A program made the position numbers and the translations under genes. DNA of 64,000 bases from Cellulomonas denverensis (GTDB lineage: Bacteria; Actinomycetota; Actinomycetes; Actinomycetales; Cellulomonadaceae): the NCBI RefSeq assembly GCF_012396125.1, contig NZ_JAAXOX010000009.1:1-64000 (forward strand). The letters are read 5' to 3'. The first letter of the stretch is position 1. Each line of letters starts with the position of its first letter. The notes under the pieces were generated by a model. The model did no database searches and was not told the DNA's origin. It saw nothing but the letters and a program-made list of their open reading frames with translations. Below, in pieces: positions 47,243-56,661 of this stretch.

Positions 47243-48937
47243 TCAGGCGGCGCTGCCCATCAGGTTGTCCCGCACCACCCGGCGCAGCACCTTGCCGATC
47301 TGCGACCGCGGCAGGTCCGGCAGGATGACCAGGTCGCGGGGCACGGCATAGCGGGCCAGCTTCTGCTGGCACCAGTCGCGCACCGCCTGCAGGTCGATCT
47401 GCGGGCAGTCGTGGTCCATCACCACGGCGGCCACCACCTTCTCGCCCAGGTCGCCGCCGGGCATCCCGATCACTGCCACGTCCCGCACGCCGGGCATGGT
47501 GCGCAGGTGCTCCTCGACCTGCGACGGGTAGACCTTGAAGCCGCCGGTGACGATCATCTCCTTGATCCGGTCGACCAGGACCAGCGAGCCGGACTCGGAC
47601 ATCCGCACCACGTCGCCGGTACGCAGCCAGCCGTCGGGCAGCAGCTGGCCGGCGGTCTCCTCCGGGCGGTTCCAGTAGCCCTGGAACACCTGGGGGCCGC
47701 GGATCAGCAGCTCACCGGACTCGCCGAGGCCCACCTCGCGGGTCGGGTCCTCCTGGTCGACGATCCGGACGTCGGTGCCGGGGAACGGCAGGCCGAGCGC
47801 GCCGGGGATCCGGGCGCCGGACAGCGGGTTGCCCAGGGCGACCGGGCTGGTCTCGGTCATGCCGTAGCCCTCGATCGCCAGGCCGCCGGTGACTCGCTCC
47901 CAGCGCGCGGCGGTGGTGGCGGGCAGCGCCATCGCGCCGGAGAACGCGAACCGGAACGAGGTCAGGTCGGCGCCGGACTTCTCCGCCGCCAGGGACAGCC
48001 GGTCCAGGATCGGCGGCACCGCGGGCAGGAAGGTGCCCGGGCGGCGGCGCTGGGTGGCCAGCACCGACTCGGCGTCGAACTTGGGGAAGGCGACCAGGGT
48101 GGCGGCGATCCGCGCGGCGTAGGTCAGGCAGAGCGTGAGGCCGAAGGCATGGAAGAACGGCAGCACGGCGTAGACGGTCTCGGCGCCCTGCTCGTGCTGG
48201 GTCCAGGCCTGGCCCTGCACGGTGTTCGCCACCAGGTTGCGGTGGGTGAGCACTGCGCCCTTCGGGGTGCCGGTGGTGCCGCCGGTGTACTGCAGCAGCG
48301 CCACGTCGTCGGCGACCGGCCACGGGTGGTCGGCGGGCAGCGGGGTGGCCCGGGCGATCAGCCGGTGCCAGGACGGGATGTCGGCCGGCACCGGACCGCA
48401 CAGGGCGGCACGGGTCTCGCGGGCGGCGCGCACCGGCAGGCGCAGCGCGATCCGCTTGAACGCGGGCAGGTCGGCGGCGACGTCCACGGCGACGACGCTG
48501 CGCAGCTGGGTGTGCTCCCGGTGCTCCAGGACCGCGGGCACCGCCTTCTGCCAGACCAGGGCGGCGGTGGCGCCGGAGTCGGCCAGCTGGTGGGCGAGCT
48601 CGGCGGGGGAGTAGGTCGGGTTGTGCTCGACCACGACGGCGCCCAGTCGCAGCACGGCCCAGAAGGCCACCACGTGCGAGGTGCAGTTCGGCAGGGCGAT
48701 CGCGACCCGGTCACCGGCGCGCACCCCCAGGTCGTGCAGGGCGGCGGCGCCGCGGGCGACGGCGTCGTCCAGCTCCGCGTAGCTCAGGGTCGCGCCCTGG
48801 AAGTCGACGGCGACCCGGTCGGGGAAGGCGACGGCCGCGCGGGCCACGGCGGCACCGACCGGCTCGTCGGGCACCGCGATGTCACCGGGCACGCCGTCGG
48901 CGTAGGACCGGTGCCAGAAACGCTGAAGTGTGGTCAC
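47243..48937 (-). CDS. fadD: Long-chain fatty-acid-CoA ligase (AMP-forming)
   Basis: 564-residue ANL-family enzyme activating fatty acids to acyl-CoA. Motifs are YTGGTTGTPKGA (A3), YGMTETSP (A5), GWLRTGDV (A7) and the catalytic Lys in PRSQIGKVLRR (A10). Chain-length preference is not visible. GTG 48937 has TACTGT 6 nt upstream and a perfect 20-bp palindrome just behind that, so it is probably under a TetR/FadR-type repressor that is not in this window. Confidence 0.92.
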   Translation of the reverse strand: MTTLQRFWHRSYADGVPGDIAVPDEPVGAAVARAAVAFPDRVAVDFQGATLSYAELDDAVARGAAALHDLGVRAGDRVAIALPNCTSHVVAFWAVLRLGAVVVEHNPTYSPAELAHQLADSGATAALVWQKAVPAVLEHREHTQLRSVVAVDVAADLPAFKRIALRLPVRAARETRAALCGPVPADIPSWHRLIARATPLPADHPWPVADDVALLQYTGGTTGTPKGAVLTHRNLVANTVQGQAWTQHEQGAETVYAVLPFFHAFGLTLCLTYAARIAATLVAFPKFDAESVLATQRRRPGTFLPAVPPILDRLSLAAEKSGADLTSFRFAFSGAMALPATTAARWERVTGGLAIEGYGMTETSPVALGNPLSGARIPGALGLPFPGTDVRIVDQEDPTREVGLGESGELLIRGPQVFQGYWNRPEETAGQLLPDGWLRTGDVVRMSESGSLVLVDRIKEMIVTGGFKVYPSQVEEHLRTMPGVRDVAVIGMPGGDLGEKVVAAVVMDHDCPQIDLQAVRDWCQQKLARYAVPRDLVILPDLPRSQIGKVLRRVVRDNLMGSAA

Positions 48938-48943
48938 CTACTC

Positions 48944-48949
48944 ACAGTA
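48944..48949 (-). promoter_or_regulatory. -10 element (TACTGT, minus strand) of the fadD promoter
   Basis: 6 nt upstream of GTG 48937; it abuts the palindrome at 48949-48968. Confidence 0.6.
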
Positions 48950-48968
48950 ACCTACGGAACCGTAGGTT
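48949..48968. promoter_or_regulatory. Perfect 20-bp palindrome, probable repressor operator at fadD
   Basis: AACCTACGG-AA-CCGTAGGTT-type palindrome overlapping the expected -35/-10 spacer. Its length and symmetry fit TetR-family operators controlling actinobacterial fatty-acid genes. Confidence 0.75.
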
Positions 48969-48983
48969 TAGCTGTGGGACCCC

Positions 48984-50018
48984 TCAGAGATCGCTGGAGC
49001 GGGCGCCCCAGAGGTTGATCCCGGCGTCCACCGCGTGCTGGTCGATCCGGGCCAGGTCCTCCGGCGACAGCTCGCTGACCTGTGCCGACGCCAGATTCTC
49101 CCGGAGTTGGCGCGGGGTGCGGGCGCCGAGGGTCACCGAGGAGATCCGCTGATCGCGAAGCACCCAGGCGATCGCGAGCTGCGGCAGCGTCAGGCCGAGG
49201 TCCTGGGCGATGTCGTTCAGGGCCCGCACGTGGTCCAGGTTCTCCGGGGATAGGTACTCGGCACGCAGCGGGCCGCCCCGGGCCGCGCGGGAGTCGGCCG
49301 GCACGCCGTCGAGGTACTTGGTGGTGAGCATCCCCTGGGCCAGCGGGGAGAAGGCGACCACCCCGAGCCCGGCCTCGCCGGCCACGTCCAGCAGCGAGCG
49401 GCCGTCCGGGCCCGGCCGCTCGATCCACCGGTTCAGCAGCGAGTACGACGGCTGGTGCAGGCTCAGGGTCAGCCCGATCCGCTCCGCGACCGCCAGCGCC
49501 TCGGCGGTGCGCTCGGCGGAGTAGGACGAGATGCCGGCGTACAGCGCCCGGCCCGAGTCGACGGCGGTCTTCAGCGCGCCGAGTGTCTCCTCCAGCGGGG
49601 TGTCCGGGTCGTAACGGTGGCTGTAGAACACGTCCACGTAGTCGGTGCCCAGGCGGCGCAGCGACTGGTCGAGGGAGGCGAGCAGGTACTTGCGCGACCC
49701 GAACTCGCCGTAGGGCCCCGGCCACTGCCGGTACCCGGCCTTGGTGGCGATCAGCAGTTCGTCGCGGTGCGCGCGCAGGTCGGTGGCCAGCAGCCGGCCC
49801 ACCGACTCCTCGGCGGCCCCGGGCGGCGGCCCGTAGTTGTTCGCCAGGTCCAGGTGCACCACGCCGGCGTCGACCGCCGCCAGCACCAGCGCGCGCTGGT
49901 CGGCGAACGGGGTCGCCTCGCCGAAGTTCTGCCACAGCCCGAGCGTCACCGCCGGGAGCTGCAGTCCGGTGCGCCCGGCCCGGCGCAGGGGGAGAGGGTC
50001 GGCAGCGGCTCGGTTCAC
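48984..50018 (-). CDS. Aldo/keto reductase, YghZ/GpR-like
   Basis: 344-residue NADPH-dependent oxidoreductase with a TIM-barrel catalytic tetrad visible as Asp/Tyr in DLANNYG, Lys in IATKAGY and His in FYSHRYD. Overall resemblance is to YghZ-type L-glyceraldehyde-3-phosphate reductases and the voltage-gated K+ channel beta group. Physiological substrate unknown. It is upstream of fadD with 46 bp between stop and start, so read-through is possible. Confidence 0.9.
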   Translation of the reverse strand: MNRAAADPLPLRRAGRTGLQLPAVTLGLWQNFGEATPFADQRALVLAAVDAGVVHLDLANNYGPPPGAAEESVGRLLATDLRAHRDELLIATKAGYRQWPGPYGEFGSRKYLLASLDQSLRRLGTDYVDVFYSHRYDPDTPLEETLGALKTAVDSGRALYAGISSYSAERTAEALAVAERIGLTLSLHQPSYSLLNRWIERPGPDGRSLLDVAGEAGLGVVAFSPLAQGMLTTKYLDGVPADSRAARGGPLRAEYLSPENLDHVRALNDIAQDLGLTLPQLAIAWVLRDQRISSVTLGARTPRQLRENLASAQVSELSPEDLARIDQHAVDAGINLWGARSSDL

Positions 50019-50024
50019 CCTGCC

Positions 50025-50030
50025 AAACTA
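50025..50030 (-). promoter_or_regulatory. -10 element (TAGTTT, minus strand) of the aldo/keto reductase
   Basis: 6 nt upstream of GTG 50018. Confidence 0.5.
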
Positions 50031-50044
50031 GCCGCGATCGGCGG

Positions 50045-51247
50045 TCAGGACACCACGCGCAGCCGGATGCTCTCCGGCCGGGCCCGCAGCGCCTCGACCA
50101 CCTCGCGCTCCACCGAACCGGCGTCCGTCACCACGTAGCCGACCTCGCCGCGGGTGGCCAGCAGCTGGGCCTCGATGTTCGCGCCGTGCTCGGCCAGGGT
50201 CTGGTTCACCGCGGCCAGCACACCGGGCACGTTGCGGTGCAGGTAGGCCAGCCGCTGCACGCCCGGGCGCGGCTCCAGGGTGAGGTTCGGCAGGTTGACC
50301 GACAGCGTGGTGGTGCCGGTGTTCAGGTAGTCGCGCAGCTTGTTCGACACGAACTGCCCGATCGCCTCTTGCGCCTCCTCGGTGGAACCCCCGGTGTGCG
50401 GGGTGAGGATGACATTCGGCAGGCCGCGCAGCTCGGACTCGAACGGGTCGCCCTTGCGCTTGGGCTCCACCGGGAACACGTCCACCGCCGCACCCGCGAC
50501 CTGGCCGGCCAGCACCGCGTCCCGCAGCGCGGCGTAGTCCACCACGAAGCCGCGGGACAGGTTGAGGAAGATCGCCCCCGGCTTCATCCGGGCGAACTGC
50601 TTGGCGCCGAACATCCCGGCGTTCCCGCTGCGTCCGTCCACGTGCAGGGTGACCACGTCGGCCACGTCCAGCAGCTCGTCCAGGGTCTGCGCCCGCCGGG
50701 CGTTGCCCAGTGCCAGCTTCTCCTGGGTGTCGTAGAAGATCACCGACATGCCGAGGTTCTCGGCCAGCACCGACAGCTGGGTGCCGATGTTGCCGTAGCC
50801 GACGATGCCGAGCGTCCGGCCGCGCACCTCGTGCGAGCCGTCCGCCGACTTGTTCCAGACCCCGTCGTGCATCGACTTGTCCAGCACGGTCAGCCGGCGG
50901 GTCAGCGCGATGATGTCGGCCAGCGCGATCTCCACCACCGAGCGGGTGTTGGAGAACGGCGCGTTGAACACCGCCACCCCGCGCGAGGCCGCCGCGGGGA
51001 GGTCGATCTGGTTGGTGCCGATGCAGTACGCGCCGACCGCGATCAGGTCCCGGGCGGACTCCAGCACCGCCTCGGTCACCTGGGTCTTGGACCGGATGCC
51101 GAGCAGATGCACCCCCTGCAGGGCCTCGGCCAGCTCGGACTCGTCGAGTGCACCGGATCGGGTCGTGACCTCGTATCCGGCGGCCTCCAGGATCGTCCGG
51201 GCCTGGGGGTGCAGATTCTCCAGCAACAGGGCGCGCAGCACGGGCAT
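50045..51247 (-). CDS. serA: D-3-phosphoglycerate dehydrogenase
   Basis: 400 residues, first step of serine synthesis. The NAD fold has VGYGNIGTQLS (about 153), with catalytic Arg in LNLSRG, Glu region in VEPKRKG and His in LTPHTGGS. A single C-terminal ACT domain (RNVPGVLAAVNQTLAEHG) is expected to bind serine for feedback inhibition. This is the E. coli-like short form, not the long mycobacterial form with an extra ASB domain. No clear promoter hexamer was seen; helD lies upstream on the same strand. Confidence 0.95.
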   Translation of the reverse strand: MPVLRALLLENLHPQARTILEAAGYEVTTRSGALDESELAEALQGVHLLGIRSKTQVTEAVLESARDLIAVGAYCIGTNQIDLPAAASRGVAVFNAPFSNTRSVVEIALADIIALTRRLTVLDKSMHDGVWNKSADGSHEVRGRTLGIVGYGNIGTQLSVLAENLGMSVIFYDTQEKLALGNARRAQTLDELLDVADVVTLHVDGRSGNAGMFGAKQFARMKPGAIFLNLSRGFVVDYAALRDAVLAGQVAGAAVDVFPVEPKRKGDPFESELRGLPNVILTPHTGGSTEEAQEAIGQFVSNKLRDYLNTGTTTLSVNLPNLTLEPRPGVQRLAYLHRNVPGVLAAVNQTLAEHGANIEAQLLATRGEVGYVVTDAGSVEREVVEALRARPESIRLRVVS

Positions 51248-51286
51248 ATGGTCCGCCCGTCCGGCGCTGCGGCCAAACCGGTCCCG

Positions 51287-53545
51287 TCAGGTGGACGGCC
51301 AGCCGGCCGGCAGGTCCCGGCTGTGCACCACCCGCAGGGCCGTGGTCGGCCGGGTCATCGCCACGTAGAGGTCGCCGGGGCCGCCCTCGGCCAGCACCGC
51401 CGACGGCTCCACCAGCACCACGGCGTCGAACTCCAGCCCCTTGGACTGTTCGGCGGTGAGCGGGGTGACCGCGGCGTCCAGATCCGGCGCCCCCGACCGG
51501 GTGCCGCCCAGCAGCTCCGCGTGCCCGGCGCCGGCGATCGCCGCCCGGACCGGCTCGATCAGTTCGGCGGTGGCGATGACCGCGACCCGGCCCGCCCCGG
51601 AGGCGTCCCGCACCGCCTCGGCCTCGGCCACCGCCCGGCGCGCCGTCGCCGCGACCAGCTCGGTGGCGGCGACCCGCTCGGCGACCAGCGCGTCCGGCAC
51701 GTCCCGGGCGGCTTCGGTGGTGGTCAGCGGCAGCCCGGCGGCCCGGCCCACTCCCTCCGCGGCGGTGGTCACGGTGGCCGGGGTGCGGTAGTTGATCGTC
51801 AGGGTCTCCTGCCGCCACTGGCCGGGCAGCAGCCGGTCGAAGACCTCCGCCCAGTCCCGGGTCCCCGCGGCGGTGGAGGTCTGGGCCACGTCGCCCACCA
51901 CGGTCAGCGACCGGGTCGGCACCCGGCGCAGGATCATCCGCCACGCCATCGCCGACAGTTCCTGCGCCTCGTCGACCACCACGTGACCGTAGGCCCAGGC
52001 CCGGTCGGCGGCGGCCCGCTCCGCGGTGGTCAGCACCGGGCCACCGGCGGCGAACCGGTCGGCCAGCACATCGGCGGACACCAGCGCGTTGCCGGACTGC
52101 TCCAGCACCTGGCGGGCGTAGTCGAGCTCCTGGTTGCGCTGTTCGGCGTCCCGGCGGGCCTGGGCCTTGGCGGCCTGGTCGTCCTCACCGAGCAGCTCGG
52201 CCGCCTCGTCCAGCAGCGGGACGTCCGCGGGGGTCCACGGGGCGTCGGCCGGGCGCTCCAGCAGCCGCCGCTCGGCCCGGCTGAACACCCCGGCGGCGGC
52301 GTCGGCCAGCCGCTGCGGCTTGGCGAACAGCGCGGACACCAGGCCCTGCGGGGTCAGCGGCATCCAGGCCAGGTTCAGCGCGATCCGGATCTCCCGGGTG
52401 GTGCGCAGCTCCTCCAGGATCTCCGACCGGTCCTCGGGTGCCACCGAGAACGCCAGCTGGCCGACGTACTGCTCCGCCAGCCGGCCGAGCATGTCCCGCA
52501 CGAAGGTGACCCGGGCTTGGTTGTGCGGCCGGTGCCCACGCCGGGCGTGGTTGATCGCGGCGCGCACGTCGGAGGGCTTGACCACCACCGTCTGGCCGTC
52601 GATGGTGACCCGCACCGGTTCGGCCGGCACCCGCTGGCGCTGCTTGACCGCGCGCTCGATCACCTCGCGCCAGACCGCCCGGCCCTTGAGCTCGGCCACC
52701 GCGTCGTCCTCGGCGCCGGTGGCGACCACCCCGGGGAACAGCTCCGCCACCGTGGTCGAGACCACGCCGGTCTCGCCCAGCGACGGCAGCACCTGGTCGA
52801 TGTAGCGCAGGAAGGTCCGGCTCGGCCCGACCAGCAGCACCCCGGAGCGCTCCAGCACCCGGCGGTGGTTGTACAGCAGGTAGGCGGCCCGGTGCAGCGC
52901 CACCGCGGTCTTGCCGGTGCCGGGGCCACCCTGGACCACCAGCGCGCCCTGGAGCGCCGACCGGATGACGGCGTCCTGCTCGGCCTGGATGGTCGCGACG
53001 ATGTCGCCCATCCGGCCGGTCCGGCGCGCGGCCAGCGCGGCCAGCAGCGCGCCCTCGCCGGACAGCTGCTCACCGCCGGGCAGGCCCGCGCCCTCCGCGA
53101 CGGCGGACAGGTCCAGCAGCTCGTCCTCGACGCCGGTGACCGAGCGGCCGCGGGTGACCAGGTGCCGGCGCAGCACCACCCCGTCCGGGTGCGCGGCGGT
53201 CGCCCGGTAGAACGCCTGTGCCGCCGGGGCCCGCCAGTCGGTGAGCAGCGGGGCGTGCTCCTCGTCGTTCAGGCCGATCCGGCCGATGTAGCGGCGCTCG
53301 CCGTCGGTCAGGTCCAGCCGCCCGAAGGCCAGCCGGTCCTCGACCGCCTCCAGCCGGGCGACCCGATCCTCGTAGAGCGTGGCAAAGGCGTCCCGCTCCG
53401 AGCGGTTCTGCGGCGACCCGGACGGCCCGGCCCGGCGCACCTGCGCCAACCGGTCCCGGGTCTGGCGGCGCAGCTCGTCGAGCCGGCGGTAGAGACCGTC
53501 CACCACGTCCTGCTCGGCACGCAGCTGCTTGTCGATGGAATTCAC
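51287..53545 (-). CDS. helD: HelD-like RNA polymerase-associated ATPase (UvrD superfamily)
   Basis: 752-residue superfamily 1 protein. An N-terminal coiled coil (about 1-40) and ERRYIGRIGLND/LLTDWRAPAAQAFY (83-113) mark the HelD group, which rescues stalled RNA polymerase and can confer rifampicin tolerance. Walker A GGPGTGKTA is at 206-214 and VVDEAQELSAMAW is motif II. GTG 53545 starts right at the coiled coil; the in-frame ATG 53668 adds residues without family character. I see no rifampicin-associated element upstream. Confidence 0.88.
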   Translation of the reverse strand: MNSIDKQLRAEQDVVDGLYRRLDELRRQTRDRLAQVRRAGPSGSPQNRSERDAFATLYEDRVARLEAVEDRLAFGRLDLTDGERRYIGRIGLNDEEHAPLLTDWRAPAAQAFYRATAAHPDGVVLRRHLVTRGRSVTGVEDELLDLSAVAEGAGLPGGEQLSGEGALLAALAARRTGRMGDIVATIQAEQDAVIRSALQGALVVQGGPGTGKTAVALHRAAYLLYNHRRVLERSGVLLVGPSRTFLRYIDQVLPSLGETGVVSTTVAELFPGVVATGAEDDAVAELKGRAVWREVIERAVKQRQRVPAEPVRVTIDGQTVVVKPSDVRAAINHARRGHRPHNQARVTFVRDMLGRLAEQYVGQLAFSVAPEDRSEILEELRTTREIRIALNLAWMPLTPQGLVSALFAKPQRLADAAAGVFSRAERRLLERPADAPWTPADVPLLDEAAELLGEDDQAAKAQARRDAEQRNQELDYARQVLEQSGNALVSADVLADRFAAGGPVLTTAERAAADRAWAYGHVVVDEAQELSAMAWRMILRRVPTRSLTVVGDVAQTSTAAGTRDWAEVFDRLLPGQWRQETLTINYRTPATVTTAAEGVGRAAGLPLTTTEAARDVPDALVAERVAATELVAATARRAVAEAEAVRDASGAGRVAVIATAELIEPVRAAIAGAGHAELLGGTRSGAPDLDAAVTPLTAEQSKGLEFDAVVLVEPSAVLAEGGPGDLYVAMTRPTTALRVVHSRDLPAGWPST

Positions 53546-53739
53546 CCGTGCTCCGTCTGTCGCCCTCACCTCGCCCGATCGCGTCGAGCGGCCGTCCATT
53601 ATGCCGTGTCCGGGCCCGGTCCGTCCCCGCCATTCCGGTCGCCGGTCCGCTCCGCTGGCGGCGAACACCCGAGCGGGAAGGATCGGCGGGCGCCCGGCGT
53701 TGACGACGCAGTACCCGAACAGGTTCGACAGGAGGACCG

Positions 53740-54672
53740 ATGCTCGATCCGAGCGAGATCTACGCCGTCGACCCGGCCGTGGCGGCCGAGGTGGAGGCGC
53801 GGAGCGCGGGCGGCAGCGGCCCGGTGCTGGTGCACGCGGTCCGCGGCTTCGTCGACGCCGGTGGTGCCGGACGGCTGGCCGCCGAGCACCTGGTCGACAC
53901 CTACGACACCGCGCGGCTGGCCACCTTCGACACCGACCAGCTGATGGACTACCGCTCCCGGCGCCCGACCGCGACCTTCGACGCCAACCGCTGGTCCGGC
54001 TACGACCAGCCCGAGCTCGTGGTCGACCTGGTCCGCGACTCCGCCGGGGTGCCGTTCCTGCTGCTGCACGGCATGGAGCCCGATGTGCAGTGGGAGCGGT
54101 ACGTGGCCGCCGTCCGGCAGATCGTCGAGCGGTTCGACGTCCCGCTGACCGTCGGCATCCACGGCATCCCGATGGGCATCCCGCACACCCGCCCGCTGTC
54201 GGTCACCGCCCACGCCAACCGGCCCGAGCTGGTCGCCGACCACATGCCCTGGTTCGGCACCGTCGAGGTCCCCGCCGACGCCAGCACCCTGCTGGAGATC
54301 CGGCTGGGGGAGTCCGGCCACGACGCGGTCGGCTTCGCGGTGCACGTCCCGCACTACCTCGCGCAGTCCTCCTTCCCGCAGGCCGGCATCCTGGCGCTGG
54401 AGCACGTGCGGCGGACCACCGGCCTGGACCTCGACCTGGCCGAGCTCACCGAGTCGGCGCAGGAGGCGATGCTCGAGGTCGAGCGCCAGGTGAGCGAGTC
54501 GCCGGAGGTCGCCGCCGTCGTGCACGCGCTGGAGCAGCAGTACGACGCGTTCAGCAAGAACATCGGCCGGCCGAACCTGCTGGCCGACACCAGCGACATC
54601 CCCACCGCCGACGAGCTCGGCGCGGAGTTCGAGCGCTTCCTGGCCGAGCAGGGCCCGGACACCGACCGCTGA
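53740..54672 (+). CDS. PAC2-family protein
   Basis: 310 residues. The PAC2 fold is named after proteasome assembly chaperone 2 and has proteins of unknown function throughout actinobacteria (Rv2714 near recA in M. tuberculosis). Segments VHAVRGFVDAGGAG, LLLHGMEPDVQWE and GIHGIPMGIPHTRP are typical. The C-terminal third is a long helix. AGGAGGA precedes the ATG. Whether this organism has a proteasome is not shown in this window. Confidence 0.85.
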   Translation: MLDPSEIYAVDPAVAAEVEARSAGGSGPVLVHAVRGFVDAGGAGRLAAEHLVDTYDTARLATFDTDQLMDYRSRRPTATFDANRWSGYDQPELVVDLVRDSAGVPFLLLHGMEPDVQWERYVAAVRQIVERFDVPLTVGIHGIPMGIPHTRPLSVTAHANRPELVADHMPWFGTVEVPADASTLLEIRLGESGHDAVGFAVHVPHYLAQSSFPQAGILALEHVRRTTGLDLDLAELTESAQEAMLEVERQVSESPEVAAVVHALEQQYDAFSKNIGRPNLLADTSDIPTADELGAEFERFLAEQGPDTDR

Positions 54673-54681
54673 CCCGGCCAT

Positions 54682-54719
54682 CAGGCCCCGGCACCCGGAT
54701 CACCGGGGGCCGGGGCCTG
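54682..54719 (+). terminator. Intrinsic terminator after the PAC2 gene
   Basis: 16-bp stem with one mismatch (54682-54697, 54704-54719) and a GATCAC loop. Confidence 0.8.
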
Positions 54720-54751
54720 GTCATGTCCGGCACACGGCAGAATGACCCCAC

Positions 54752-56053
54752 GTGAGCCACGTCCCGCATCCCCGCCGCGCCCTGCTGGTCTGGGGCGTCG
54801 CGGTGGCGGCCTACGTGGTGGCCATCCTCAATCGGTCCTCCTTCGGCGTGGCCACGATCGAGGTCCGCGAGCTGTTCGGGGTGTCCTCGGCGCTGATCGC
54901 GTCGATGGCGGTGGCCCAGCTGGTGGTCTACGCGGCGTTGCAGGTCCCGGTCGGGGTGCTGCTGGACCGGTACGGACCCCGGGTGCTGATCGCCACCGGC
55001 GCGCTGGTGATGGCGATCGGCCAGGCGGTGCTGGCGCTGGCACCGGCGGCGGGCTGGGTGCTCGCCGGGCGGGTGCTGGTCGGCGCCGGTGACGCCCTGA
55101 CCTTCGTGTCGGTGGTGCGGCTGGTTCCGGCCTGGTTCGCCCCGCGCCAGGTCCCGGTGCTCACCCAGCTCACCGGGTCGATCGGCCAGCTCGGCCAGGT
55201 GCTGTCCGCGATCCCGGTGGTCGCGCTGCTGCACGCCCAGGGCTGGCGCACCACCTTCCTGTCCGTGGCCGCACTCGGCGTGCTGGCGACCGCGTTGGCG
55301 CTCGCGGTGATCCGGGACGAGCCCCCGGCGGTGGAGATCGACCCGGACGCGCCGCCCGGCGACCGGGTGGGCTTCCTGGCCCGGCTGCGGGCGGCCTCGG
55401 CGGCACCCCGCGACCCGGGGGCGCTACGGGCGGTGCTGGCCGAACCGGGCACCCGGCTGGCGTTCTGGATGCACTTCTCCGGCCAGTTCAGCAACCACGT
55501 GGTGGTGCTGCTGTGGGGGTATGCGTTCTTCGTCGAGGGCGAAGGGCTCTCGGCCGGCGAGGCCAGCGCACTGCTGACCCTCAACGTGGTGGCCGGCGTG
55601 GTGGCCGGGCCGGTGATCGGCGCGCTGGTCGGCCGGCGCCCGCGGCTGCGGATGCCGCTGGCGGTGGGCACGCTGCTGGCGATCGGGGCGGTCTGGCTGG
55701 CGGTGCTGGTGCCCGCGGTGCCGGTGCCCTGGCCGGTGCTGGCCCTGTTCGTGGTGGTGGTCGCGGTGGGCGGGCCGATCTCGCTGGTCTCCTTCGACGT
55801 GGCGCGGTCCAGCAACCCGGTGTCCCGGCTCGGCACCGCGACCGGGTTCGTCAACACCGGCGGCTTCATCGGCGCCTTCGTCACGATGCTGGTGATCGGG
55901 CTGCTGCTGGACCGGGTCGGCGGCGGGGTCCGCGATCTGGACGCGTTCCGGGTGGCCTTCGCCTGTGTGGCGGTGCCCTGGGTGGTCGGCATGGCCGGGA
56001 TGCTGCACGGGGCGCGGGTGGTGCGGCGGCGGCACCCGGGCATCGAGTTGTAA
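54752..56053 (+). CDS. Major facilitator superfamily transporter
   Basis: 433 residues with 12 predicted membrane helices. The cytoplasmic loop 2-3 motif GVLLDRYGPRVL (about 68) is the MFS signature, and the central loop (about 190-225) is acidic/Ala-rich. The N-terminal helix SFGVATIEVRELFGV resembles glycerol-3-phosphate/organic anion-type carriers, too weak for a substrate call. A CAGAAT (54738-54743) lies 8 nt before GTG 54752. Confidence 0.88.
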   Translation: MSHVPHPRRALLVWGVAVAAYVVAILNRSSFGVATIEVRELFGVSSALIASMAVAQLVVYAALQVPVGVLLDRYGPRVLIATGALVMAIGQAVLALAPAAGWVLAGRVLVGAGDALTFVSVVRLVPAWFAPRQVPVLTQLTGSIGQLGQVLSAIPVVALLHAQGWRTTFLSVAALGVLATALALAVIRDEPPAVEIDPDAPPGDRVGFLARLRAASAAPRDPGALRAVLAEPGTRLAFWMHFSGQFSNHVVVLLWGYAFFVEGEGLSAGEASALLTLNVVAGVVAGPVIGALVGRRPRLRMPLAVGTLLAIGAVWLAVLVPAVPVPWPVLALFVVVVAVGGPISLVSFDVARSSNPVSRLGTATGFVNTGGFIGAFVTMLVIGLLLDRVGGGVRDLDAFRVAFACVAVPWVVGMAGMLHGARVVRRRHPGIEL

Positions 56054-56342
56054 GCGCAGTCCTGGGACCACTGTGCCGTTCTGTGACCCCGATGTGACCA
56101 AACCGTTGCCCGAAATGCCAGTTCGGGGCGGGTAAGGCCGTAGCGCCCGGTCAGCGCCCGTGAGAGGATCGGCGACGTTGCAGTGACGTACTGACGCTTG
56201 ACCGGCGTCCGGACGGGTTACCCGATCGGGCACCGCCAGCCTTGGCTGGTCCTCCGGTGCAGGACGTGGTTTTGGCATTGCGGCACGGGGCGAGACCACA
56301 CGGGTCACGCGCCGTCACCGGATGGACAAGAAGGACAAGAAC
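56054..56342 (+). promoter_or_regulatory. Long leader region of cspA
   Basis: 289 bp with no gene. TTGCCC (56106-56111) and AGTTCGG/GTAAGG nearby are the best promoter bases, though not strong. The leader to the cspA ATG could be up to about 200 nt, in line with structured, cold-sensing leaders of cold-shock mRNAs, which is an inference. AAGAAGGA at 56329-56336 is the Shine-Dalgarno. Confidence 0.4.
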
Positions 56343-56546
56343 ATGGCACAGGGTGCTGTCAAGTGGTTCAACGCTGAGAAGGGCTATGGCTTCATCGCCC
56401 AGGACGGCGGCGGCGCCGACGTCTTCGTGCACTACTCCGCGATCGACTCCTCGGGCTACCGCTCCCTCGAAGAGGGCCAGCGCGTCGAGTTCGAGATCAC
56501 CCAGGGCCCGAAGGGCCCGCAGGCCGAGCAGGTTCGCCCGCTCTGA
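56343..56546 (+). CDS. cspA: Cold-shock protein CspA
   Basis: 67-residue RNA chaperone. The RNP motifs KGYGFIA (about 14-20) and VFVHYSA (about 28-34) and the start [11 protein letters not shown] are those of CspA. The ATG is set by the AAGAAGGA Shine-Dalgarno; the in-frame ATG at 56322 would add 7 residues. A strong hairpin follows, so it is monocistronic. Confidence 0.96.
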   Translation: MAQGAVKWFNAEKGYGFIAQDGGGADVFVHYSAIDSSGYRSLEEGQRVEFEITQGPKGPQAEQVRPL

Positions 56547-56591
56547 TCTCGCTCCTGACGCGAGCGGTCGTCGCTGACGACTGAGCGTTCG

Positions 56592-56625
56592 ACGAGGGCC
56601 GCATCCTCCGGGATGCGGCCCTCGT
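56592..56625. terminator. Intrinsic terminator after cspA
   Basis: Perfect 15-bp stem (56592-56606, 56611-56625), TCCG loop, followed by TTGCAT. Confidence 0.88.
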
Positions 56626-56661
56626 TGCATGTCCGGGTGCGTGCGTGCCGGGGCCGCCCGG

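Noticed and set aside
53716..53727. CGAAC-AG-GTTCG palindrome upstream of the PAC2 gene resembling a LexA box
   Set aside because: The half-sites are 2 nt apart, not 4 as in the LexA consensus and in the other four boxes, so it is unlikely to bind LexA.
49583..53944. A very long open frame of about 1450 codons on the plus strand
   Set aside because: It runs antisense to three well-supported genes (aldo/keto reductase, serA, helD), is extremely Arg/Gly/Pro-rich and has no domain character; a GC-driven shadow.
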